Positions 6,808-12,846 of a stretch of 14,804 nucleotides of DNA are shown piece by piece. The stretch is from contig FR899627.1 in the NCBI GenBank assembly GCA_000437435.1, forward strand, positions 209,347-224,150. Reading direction: 5' to 3'. Made by a program: the position numbers and the translations under genes. A model generated the notes under the pieces. It searched no databases. It was not told the origin of the DNA and worked only from the letters and a program-made list of their open reading frames with translations. Position 1 is the stretch's first letter. Every line of letters starts with the position of its first letter. The stretch comes from Clostridium sp. CAG:768 (GTDB taxonomy: Bacteria > Cyanobacteriota > Vampirovibrionia > Gastranaerophilales > Gastranaerophilaceae).

Positions 6808-8106
6808 TTATAAAACAAAAGTCCCTGAAGAAAAAATAACTTCATCTTTCGTAAACTTATATTCAACAGATTTATCAGTTTTGCATAAAGTCAATCGGAC
6901 TTTCATATCAGGCCTAATTATTGATGAAAACTTAACTTTTTTAACCTTTTGCGGGATAAAATCAAGATGAAAAACATCTTTTATAAATTCTTTTGCAAAA
7001 AATAATTGAACAACACCCGGTAAAATAGGCATTTGAGGGAAATGCCCCTCAAAGAAGTTGCTGTTTTTAGGGAAAATCAAATCCAAATAAGCATTATCTC
7101 CATTAATATTAAAGTCAACAACATAAGGATATGTCACATTGGTATTAAAAATTTCCTTAATTCTTGCTAAATCAGTTTTACCTCTTTCATTTACCGGTAA
7201 ACCATACAAAAATCTCCATTTCTTTGGCAATACTCTTTCATATTTTGTCATTGCGAGCGTATGCGAAGCAATCCAGTTATTTTTAATCTTCTTAACTAAC
7301 TCAAGTTTCCTGTTTTCTTCTAAAAAATTACGGCCTTTTTCGTTCAATACAACTGCTGCACACAATTTATCATCAAGCTTTAAGCAATATGATTTTTCGA
7401 TAAATTCATCGGAATTTAAAATATTTTCTATCTCATTTAAAGAAATACGTTTCTCTTGAATTTTAACAATCCTGTCTTTGCGACCTTTTACCCTAAAACC
7501 ATCATCAAAAAATTCAAGTTCGTCACTCAATTCCAATTCATCTTCATCAAAATATGGTGATGAAATTTTCCCGTCATAGTAATGAACATTTTCAAAAAAA
7601 CGTAAATTATCTTTAGCAAACTGTCTGTAAGCAATCACTCCAGCTTCTGTGCTTCCATAAATTTCTGTCACAGCCTCTGAAATACCTTGCAAATACTCAA
7701 ATAATTCATCATTTAAAGGGGCACCTGCAGAAAAAATCATCTTTGGCTTACGTTTGAATTTGAAATTATATTTTGCGAGCTTTTCCAAAAAAGACGGTGT
7801 CGACACAAACACATAATTCTCGTAATCTTTAATATCTTCAGGATACAAAACTCTTTCACCATCGACAACACAGCCTAAAACTCTAGGCAGCATAACCGTA
7901 AAAGTAGTGCCATACATATAATCAGGATTTACTGTCGATACAAATACAGTATCATCAGAAAAATTAAACAATTTTGCTAAATCCTGCCCTTCTTTCAAAA
8001 CGCATTCATAGCTTTTTTCTATAATTTTTGGCTCACCTGTAGAACCTGATGTATTAAAAATAAACGTTTTTTTACCCTCTTCGTTGATTATCTTATAATT
8101 TGTCAT
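6808..8106 (-). CDS. Fusion: N-terminally truncated AMP-dependent ligase + ApeI-like dehydratase
   Basis: A 432-aa bifunctional protein. Residues 14-312 are an adenylate-forming ligase (ApeH-like) with phosphate-loop TSGSTGEPK (19-27), A5 EIYGSTEAG (148-156), A8 GRKDR (208-212) and A10 lysine K310 in VNERGKT. It would activate the aryl acid and load it onto CoA or an ACP. Residues about 326-432 are a hot-dog domain with FFEGHFPQMPILPGVVQ (H355 the likely catalytic histidine), as in the ApeI 3-hydroxyacyl-ACP dehydratase. The ligase starts only 18 residues before its P-loop, so the roughly 90-120-residue N-terminal subdomain common in the family is missing. The frame is closed upstream by the TAA that ends the membrane-protein gene, leaving no room for it. 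Residues 278-288 are encoded by an inserted repeat (7242-7276). No well-spaced ribosome binding site precedes the ATG. Confidence 0.9.
   Translation of the reverse strand: MTNYKIINEEGKKTFIFNTSGSTGEPKIIEKSYECVLKEGQDLAKLFNFSDDTVFVSTVNPDYMYGTTFTVMLPRVLGCVVDGERVLYPEDIKDYENYVFVSTPSFLEKLAKYNFKFKRKPKMIFSAGAPLNDELFEYLQGISEAVTEIYGSTEAGVIAYRQFAKDNLRFFENVHYYDGKISSPYFDEDELELSDELEFFDDGFRVKGRKDRIVKIQEKRISLNEIENILNSDEFIEKSYCLKLDDKLCAAVVLNEKGRNFLEENRKLELVKKIKNNWIASHTLAMTKYERVLPKKWRFLYGLPVNERGKTDLARIKEIFNTNVTYPYVVDFNINGDNAYLDLIFPKNSNFFEGHFPQMPILPGVVQLFFAKEFIKDVFHLDFIPQKVKKVKFSSIIRPDMKVRLTLCKTDKSVEYKFTKDEVIFSSGTFVL
7242..7276. repeat. Dispersed 35-bp repeat inserted in frame in the ligase gene
   Basis: This segment is identical to 574-608 at 34 of 35 positions (single A/T difference) and close to the same unit in copy A. 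It lies inside the ligase-dehydratase gene and is read on the minus strand as WIASHTLAMTK (residues 278-288) without breaking the frame. Only this short unit, not the whole 130-bp block, is present. It falls in the C-terminal lid of the ligase, between motif A8 and the conserved PKKWRF segment. Confidence 0.88.
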
Positions 8107-8133
8107 ATCCCAGTCAGTCGCTATGCTCCCTTT

Positions 8134-8565
8134 TTACCCTCTGTCATATTTTGCTCTCAAAATAATTCTTACAATATATTCTACCCCGAACATTAAACCT
8201 AAGGCAACATATGAAATGCAAGCGTTATACAAAGTCCAAATTTTTGGGGACATAAAAACTGTTGTAAAAGAAATTGACAAATTTATGAATAAAAAAACAC
8301 ACCATACATAAGTAAGTTTTCTTGTATAATTTCTTGTAAATTCTGACAATTCACCGTCCATTTTTTTTGCAATTTTTTGGATTACTGTCTCTTTGCAAAA
8401 AAGTGATGAGAAAAATACACAAAAAATAAAACTGTTCACAATGACAGGGTAAAATTTTAAAACATACACTTTACTAAAATGAAAAAGGCAAACAATAAAC
8501 AAAGTCCCGACAAACGGCAATAAAGGCTTAATTTTCTTTATATAACCCATTTGCCCGCCTGACAT
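8134..8565 (-). CDS. Small integral membrane protein of the aryl polyene cluster (COG4648-like)
   Basis: About 143 aa with four likely membrane helices: PLLPFVGTLFIVCLFHF, FYPVIVNSFIFCVFFSSLF, LTYVWCVFLFINLSISFTTVFM, and LYNACISYVALGLMFGVEYIVRIIL. A charged cytoplasmic loop (KETVIQKIAKKMDGELSEFTRNYTRKL) lies between helices 2 and 3. Position between the ACP pair and the ligase matches the COG4648 membrane protein of other aryl polyene clusters (ApeG there). Its function is unknown; a scaffold for the membrane-bound assembly line is a guess. The start is uncertain: I use the ATG at 8565 with GGAAGG four bases upstream, but the ATG at 8550 gives a more natural N-terminus (MGYIKKIKPLLPF), and a TTG at 8577 is also open. 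Both ends of the gene adjoin unusually GC-rich patches. Confidence 0.82.
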   Translation of the reverse strand: MSGGQMGYIKKIKPLLPFVGTLFIVCLFHFSKVYVLKFYPVIVNSFIFCVFFSSLFCKETVIQKIAKKMDGELSEFTRNYTRKLTYVWCVFLFINLSISFTTVFMSPKIWTLYNACISYVALGLMFGVEYIVRIILRAKYDRG

Positions 8566-8586
8566 CCTGCCTTCCAATCTGTCAGC

Positions 8587-8838
8587 TTACAGCAATTCTT
8601 CAATAGCAGAGACAACATCATCAATTGTTCTAATTTGCTTAAAGTTTTCAGGAGAAATCTTTTTCTCAGTGAATTCTTGCAATTTTACAGCCAAATCAAC
8701 CGCATCAATGCTATCAAGTTCCAAATCTTCAAACAAATTTGCATCCAATACAAGTTTTTCAGGCTCAATTTCAAAATCATCAGCCAGAATACTTTTTAAT
8801 CTATCAAAAATTTGTTCTCTTGTGTATTTTTTAGCCAT
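8587..8838 (-). CDS. apeF: Acyl carrier protein 2 of the aryl polyene cluster
   Basis: Cytoplasmic acyl carrier protein, 83 aa. The phosphopantetheine attachment site is S43 in LFEDLELDSIDAVDL, followed by the usual amphipathic helix and a DDVVSAIEELL C-terminal helix. It would carry the growing polyene or starter as a thioester for the ketosynthases, ketoreductase and dehydratases encoded around it. Aryl polyene clusters have two such proteins in tandem (ApeE and ApeF). This is the second in transcription order and is similar in length to primary-metabolism ACPs. Its ATG directly abuts the TAA of the first ACP with no spacer, with AAGG upstream inside that gene, so the two are probably translated together. 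Which ACP takes starter and which takes extender cannot be read from sequence. Confidence 0.93.
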   Translation of the reverse strand: MAKKYTREQIFDRLKSILADDFEIEPEKLVLDANLFEDLELDSIDAVDLAVKLQEFTEKKISPENFKQIRTIDDVVSAIEELL

Positions 8839-9093
8839 TTAACTAACCTTACTTCTTATAAAATCAGCAATTGTTTTAACTGAATAAAAATATTTTTTAT
8901 TTTCTTCTTTGTTGTCACTCAAATCAACATTATACTTTTTCTTTAATGCCATACCGAGTTCCAACGCATCAATGCTATCAAGACCAAGCCCACTGATAAA
9001 TAACGGTTCATCGTCTTTAATATCATCGACAGTTATATCCTCTAATTCAAGCGACTCAATGATTAGAGTTTTAATTTCATTTTCCAAACACAT
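8839..9093 (-). CDS. apeE: Acyl carrier protein 1 of the aryl polyene cluster
   Basis: Acyl carrier protein, 84 aa. The carrier serine is S40 in FISGLGLDSIDALELG. The N-terminal half is acidic, as usual, but the region after helix 2 is different from ACP 2: KKKYNVDLSDNKEENKKYFYSVKTIADFIRSK, with a lysine/asparagine-rich loop, resembling the phosphopantetheine proteins described for aryl polyene and similar clusters. It has a good AGGTGA ribosome binding site seven bases before the ATG at 9093. It lies 33 bp after the acyltransferase gene, the largest gap in the leftward train, so a weak internal promoter or processing site here is possible. The marked divergence from its neighbour suggests distinct roles rather than a recent duplication. 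Confidence 0.93.
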   Translation of the reverse strand: MCLENEIKTLIIESLELEDITVDDIKDDEPLFISGLGLDSIDALELGMALKKKYNVDLSDNKEENKKYFYSVKTIADFIRSKVS

Positions 9094-9126
9094 CTTAATT
9101 CACCTATATTAATATTTATAACTTAA

Positions 9127-9921
9127 TTAATTAGTAAAGTCAAATTTGATTTTTTCAGAAATAGCTTTTCTCAGCTTAATTTCTGATTTTTCATCAAAAT
9201 CAGACAATTTTATGGGGTCAAGCTGACTTATTGTATAAGTAATTAATCTGTCAGAAGCATCATATATCGGCTGCCCCTTTTGCAAAAACGGGTAATCACA
9301 CTTAATAATTACGGGCACAATATCTGCACCTGATGCAATTTGCAAAGCTGCTGCACCTTTATGAATTTTCAAGTCTTCGCCCTCAACAGTCCTTGTGCCT
9401 GTTGGAAAAATTATAATATTATAGCCGTCATTTAATACTTCAGTAGAAATTTTTTTAAATTCATCTAATTCAACATTATTCGGAATATAAACATTTTTTA
9501 TAATATTTTTCAAGAATATATTGTTCAATAACTCTTTTTTCGCCAAACATAAAGAATTGTCATAAAGCCCGATAAGTATCATAATATCAATAAATGTCGG
9601 GTGAGTAGAAACAATTATTTTTCCTCTTACCTGCTCAAAATTTTTTAAATCAATTTTGATAAGCCCGAGTTTAACAAAAAGATTTGTATAAAAATGCCAA
9701 AGTTTGTGGATTAATCTTGAAAATCTTTCACGTTTTCTTTTGTCTTCTTTATCGTTTTTTATTGAATTTTCACTATCATTATGAGAAGCTAAATCCTCAG
9801 TTTTTTCAAACTTCATAAAAATTTGCAACAATGGCAATACTACAAAACCCAGAAAAAATGAGCAAACTCCGAATATGGAAAATAATAATACAACGCCAAA
9901 ACCTCTTAAAAATCTAATCAT
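9127..9921 (-). CDS. PlsC-type lysophospholipid acyltransferase of the aryl polyene cluster
   Basis: Inner-membrane-associated acyltransferase, 264 aa, of the 1-acylglycerol-3-phosphate acyltransferase family. An N-terminal membrane helix (about 8-34, FGVVLLFSIFGVCSFFLGFVVLPLLQIF) leads to a charged linker. The catalytic motif is intact: STHPTFID (H-x4-D), and the acceptor-binding motif is FPTGTRTVEG, a variant of FPEGTRS with Thr for Glu. IVPVIIKCDYPFL matches the later VPV segment. In aryl polyene clusters the equivalent gene (ApeD) is thought to help place the polyenoyl chain on a glycerolipid-like anchor. The ATG at 9921 has GAGAGGG just upstream and overlaps the end of the chain-length-factor gene by 8 bp, linking it firmly to the operon. 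Confidence 0.9.
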   Translation of the reverse strand: MIRFLRGFGVVLLFSIFGVCSFFLGFVVLPLLQIFMKFEKTEDLASHNDSENSIKNDKEDKRKRERFSRLIHKLWHFYTNLFVKLGLIKIDLKNFEQVRGKIIVSTHPTFIDIMILIGLYDNSLCLAKKELLNNIFLKNIIKNVYIPNNVELDEFKKISTEVLNDGYNIIIFPTGTRTVEGEDLKIHKGAAALQIASGADIVPVIIKCDYPFLQKGQPIYDASDRLITYTISQLDPIKLSDFDEKSEIKLRKAISEKIKFDFTN

Positions 9922-10498
9922 TTACCCTCTCCATAATGTATAAAGGACAAATATATCGACCGCCCTTTAAAAATTCGGTAAAACTGTTAGATTCCAATTT
10001 TTCATTATTGCTTTTTAGCCTTACACGCTCACCGTTTTTTTCATCTATTAATATTGAAACACTCTCATATCTGTCAACTGATTCTGCATAACAAAAAAGA
10101 GTTTTTCCTCTATTCATTACAGCATCTAAAAGTCCACAAGCGAAAGTATCTTCCCCTGCAGCAACAGAATTATAAGAATGATGCAAATTCTTCAAAAGTG
10201 AAAAAAATCCGATTGTAGAATTATGAACAGAAAAACTAAAACCTGTCGGAGATATTTCATTTTCTTCATTTTTTTGTGTTATAAGTTTTAAAACTCTTTC
10301 TAATTCGCCATATCGAGAAGCGTAACACAATTTTAAATCATCACTTCCATCATAGCATTCTAACATTGTACTCAATGCAATTTTGCCAACAGGAGATAAT
10401 TTTCTCCTCATAAGCATCGGCACTTGTGACAAATCAATATTTTCACCGACAGAATAAGAAATCTTTTTTATAAAAAATTCCAGATTAATTCCATTCAT
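9914..10498 (-). CDS. apeC: Ketosynthase-like chain-length-factor subunit (ApeC-like)
   Basis: First gene of the leftward train, 194 aa. It belongs to the short ketosynthase-like group (beta-ketoacyl synthase-like N-terminal domain) that pairs with the ApeO ketosynthase as a catalytically inactive chain-length factor. Recognisable segments are VPMLMRRKLSPVGKIALSTM (26-45), LCYASRYGELERVLKLI, and SPTGFSFSVHNSTIGFFSLL, then SVAAGEDTFACGLLDAV. No thiolase active-site cysteine appears in the usual context and the C-terminal thiolase half is absent, as expected for this family, although about 190 aa is on the short side. The gene starts 14 bp from the divergent ketosynthase gene, its probable partner. 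No ribosome binding site precedes the ATG, so a leaderless or unusual start is possible. Confidence 0.87.
   Translation of the reverse strand: MNGINLEFFIKKISYSVGENIDLSQVPMLMRRKLSPVGKIALSTMLECYDGSDDLKLCYASRYGELERVLKLITQKNEENEISPTGFSFSVHNSTIGFFSLLKNLHHSYNSVAAGEDTFACGLLDAVMNRGKTLFCYAESVDRYESVSILIDEKNGERVRLKSNNEKLESNSFTEFLKGGRYICPLYIMERVND
10446..10474 (+). promoter_or_regulatory. Candidate promoter for the rightward KS operon
   Basis: CCGACA (10446-10451, four of six matches to the -35 consensus) and TATAAA (10469-10474) are separated by 17 bp. This places transcription start near 10481 and leaves a leader of about 30 bases before the ATG at 10513. The site lies inside the divergent chain-length-factor gene, because the 14-bp intergenic gap cannot hold a promoter. 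Box quality is moderate in AT-rich DNA, so this is tentative. Confidence 0.3.
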
Positions 10499-10512
10499 GC
10501 TAACATATTATC

Positions 10513-12048
10513 ATGAATGAGATTTATATTACAGATGCCTGTGCATTATTCGCTGATAAACTAACGCCTGATGAGAAAATCGTTAAAGGCAGTAAATTTT
10601 ATTTCGGCAAATTGGAAAAAGATTTTGATCAAATCCAAGAACCTAACTATAACTTGAGATGCAACAGACTTTTAAAATTTCTTGTTGACAAACTTGATTT
10701 GTCAGAATACGAAAAATCAGAAATCGGGATTGTAATAGGAACTACAAATTCAGGAATAGAAGAATACGAAACAACAGAAAATAAGCACCACGCAGAACTT
10801 GGAAACCCTGCTGAATTTTTAAAATGGTATTTAGGCACAACAAACTATGCAGCCAGCGTATCAACTGCCTGCACATCAGGGATTAAAGCATTTGCAACAG
10901 CAATAAGACTTTTAGAAAATAATATCTGCAAAGCAGTAATCGCAGGCGGAGTGGATACATTAGCAAGTATGCCAACATACGGGTTTCACGCTCTTGAAGT
11001 ATTATCACATGAAAAAACAAATCCATTTTCCAAAAACCGCAACGGCATAAGTCTTGGCGAAGGCGGAGCACTATTTCTTCTAACTAAAAAATCTGACGGG
11101 ATAAAAATTCTCGGAATCGGAGAAACCTCTGACGCTTATCATTCTGCAACACCTGACCCTGAAGGTACTCAAGCATCAATCGCAATTCAAAAAGCTCTTG
11201 ATGAAGCAAAGTTGTCACCTGATGACATTGATTACATAAATCTCCATGGTACAGGTACAATTTCAAATGATTTAATGGAAGCAAACGCTATTTATAAAAT
11301 TTTCCAAGATAAAGTCCCTACAAGTTCAACAAAACCAATCACAGGTCATTGTCTTGGTGCTGCTGCATCTATTGAGACTTTCATCTGCTACGAAATTTTG
11401 AAAGGCAAAAGAAAATTGCCAATACATAATTTTGACGGTGAATATGATGATAAATTACCTAAAATTAATTTAGTAAATGAAAATACCGAACATGGAGAAA
11501 TAAATACCTGCATGTGCACATCATTCGGCTTTGGGGGAACAAATGCAGTAATTATATTAGGAAAAGAAAATAAAAAAAATAAAGATGTAAAATACAATTT
11601 ATCAAATATTTTACCTCACGAAAAACCAATGATTTTAATTGACGACATCTTGCAAATTGATATGAAAAACCAATTTGCAAAAGCCTCTGTCACAATAAAT
11701 GAAGATAAAGTATTTTTTGATAAAGAAATTAACGGGATTTCCCCACTTGTCGGAATTGAATTTATGGCTCAGACCATCGGCTGTTATGCATATTTTAAAG
11801 CCGGAGAAACAATACCTAAAATCGGATTTCTACTTGGAACAAGATTATATGAAAATTCATTAGAAAAATTTGAAAACGGTAAAACATATACTATCACCGC
11901 AAAAGAAATTTACGGGGACAACGAACTTGTTTCATTCGAATGTTTAATTTATAATGATGATAAAGAGGTGGCTAAAGCGGTTATTAATGCATTTCAACCG
12001 GTAGATGCAGAAAAATTTATAACTGAAACGGGAACGAGCGGTAATTAA
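10513..12048 (+). CDS. apeO: Fusion: ketosynthase (ApeO-like) + hot-dog dehydratase (ApeP-like)
   Basis: A 511-aa bifunctional type II assembly-line protein. Residues 1-352 are a condensing enzyme with active-site cysteine C120 in STACTSG, H245 in INLHGTGT, K274 and H279 in STKPITGHCLGAA, and the C-terminal FGFGGTNA; it would perform the decarboxylative condensations together with the chain-length-factor subunit. Residues about 362-500 are a second hot-dog domain opening with ILPHEKPMILIDDI and containing VGIEFMAQTIGCYAYF, as in the ApeP dehydratase partner. In the enterobacterial cluster ApeO and ApeP are separate adjacent genes, so here two neighbours have joined. The linker (about 353-361, KKNKDVKYN) is short and lysine-rich. 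The ATG at 10513 lacks a ribosome binding site. The gene begins the rightward operon, followed after 39 bp by the ketoreductase. Confidence 0.93.
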   Translation: MNEIYITDACALFADKLTPDEKIVKGSKFYFGKLEKDFDQIQEPNYNLRCNRLLKFLVDKLDLSEYEKSEIGIVIGTTNSGIEEYETTENKHHAELGNPAEFLKWYLGTTNYAASVSTACTSGIKAFATAIRLLENNICKAVIAGGVDTLASMPTYGFHALEVLSHEKTNPFSKNRNGISLGEGGALFLLTKKSDGIKILGIGETSDAYHSATPDPEGTQASIAIQKALDEAKLSPDDIDYINLHGTGTISNDLMEANAIYKIFQDKVPTSSTKPITGHCLGAAASIETFICYEILKGKRKLPIHNFDGEYDDKLPKINLVNENTEHGEINTCMCTSFGFGGTNAVIILGKENKKNKDVKYNLSNILPHEKPMILIDDILQIDMKNQFAKASVTINEDKVFFDKEINGISPLVGIEFMAQTIGCYAYFKAGETIPKIGFLLGTRLYENSLEKFENGKTYTITAKEIYGDNELVSFECLIYNDDKEVAKAVINAFQPVDAEKFITETGTSGN

Positions 12049-12087
12049 AAATTTTAAAAAGTTTTATAAAAAGGATAGGTTAGCGAA

Positions 12088-12846
12088 GTGACTGAAAAAG
12101 ATTTAAAAAATTCTGCGGAAATTGATCCAAAGGGCAAAAAAAAAGTATTAGTAACAGGTTCAAGCAGAGGTATAGGAAAAGAAATAGCACTATATCTAGC
12201 TAAAAACGGTTATGATATTGATGTTCATTACGCTCACAACAAGGAAAAAGCTCAAGAAACAGCTGACGAAATCAAAGCTCTTGGACGTGAAGCACAAATT
12301 TTAAAATTTGATATTAAAAACAGAGAAGAATGCGCATCAGTTTTAGCTGACAAACTTTATTACGGCATCGTATTAAATGCAGGTATTGCAAAAGATAATG
12401 TTTTCCCGACTCTTGAAGGTGATGAATGGGACGATGTAATTAACACAAATCTTACAGGCTTTTACAATGTCTTAAAACCTCTTGTAATGCCTATGATTTC
12501 AAACAGAATTAAAGGAAGAATTATTACATTATCATCAATTTCAGGGCTTTGCGGAAACCGCGGTCAGGTAAATTATTCCGCATCAAAAGCAGGTATAATC
12601 GGAGCTACAAAAGCACTTTCGCTTGAACTTGCAAAACGAGGAATTACTGTGAATTGTATAGCCCCAGGGGTTATAGAAACTGATATGATAAAAGATGTCC
12701 CTGTAGATGAAATCAAAAAATTAATCCCGATGAAAAGACTCGGACAAGCACGTGAAGTCGCAAGCCTTGCAAATTATCTGATGAGTGAAGATGCTTCATA
12801 CATAACCGGTCAAGTAATTTCCGTAAACGGAGGTATGTATTTATGA
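12088..12846 (+). CDS. apeQ: 3-oxoacyl-ACP reductase, FabG-like ketoreductase (ApeQ-like)
   Basis: Cytoplasmic SDR-family reductase, 252 aa, that would reduce each 3-ketoacyl-ACP intermediate with NADPH. The cofactor motif is TGSSRGIG (23-30), NAG is at 97-99, and the catalytic tetrad is N121, S150, Y163 and K167 (YSASK). The C-terminal IAPGVIETDM and ITGQVISVNGG match FabG. The start must be the GTG at 12088: a TAG in the same frame at 12076 closes it upstream and no ATG occurs before the Rossmann motif. This leaves an unusual polar extension of about 17 residues (MTEKDLKNSAEIDPKGK). The putative AAGGAT ribosome binding site is about a dozen bases upstream, rather far. The stop overlaps the ATG of the next ketosynthase by 4 bp (ATGA). 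Confidence 0.93.
   Translation: MTEKDLKNSAEIDPKGKKKVLVTGSSRGIGKEIALYLAKNGYDIDVHYAHNKEKAQETADEIKALGREAQILKFDIKNREECASVLADKLYYGIVLNAGIAKDNVFPTLEGDEWDDVINTNLTGFYNVLKPLVMPMISNRIKGRIITLSSISGLCGNRGQVNYSASKAGIIGATKALSLELAKRGITVNCIAPGVIETDMIKDVPVDEIKKLIPMKRLGQAREVASLANYLMSEDASYITGQVISVNGGMYL

Noticed and set aside
6801..6866. Longer thioesterase with 22 extra N-terminal residues
   Set aside because: It would overlap the ligase gene by 59 bases, and the extra residues do not match the 4HBT family, which starts near the ATG at 6800.
7139..7459. Rightward 106-aa open frame antisense to the ligase
   Set aside because: It is opposite a gene with intact adenylation motifs and includes the inserted repeat; no start signal or family resemblance.
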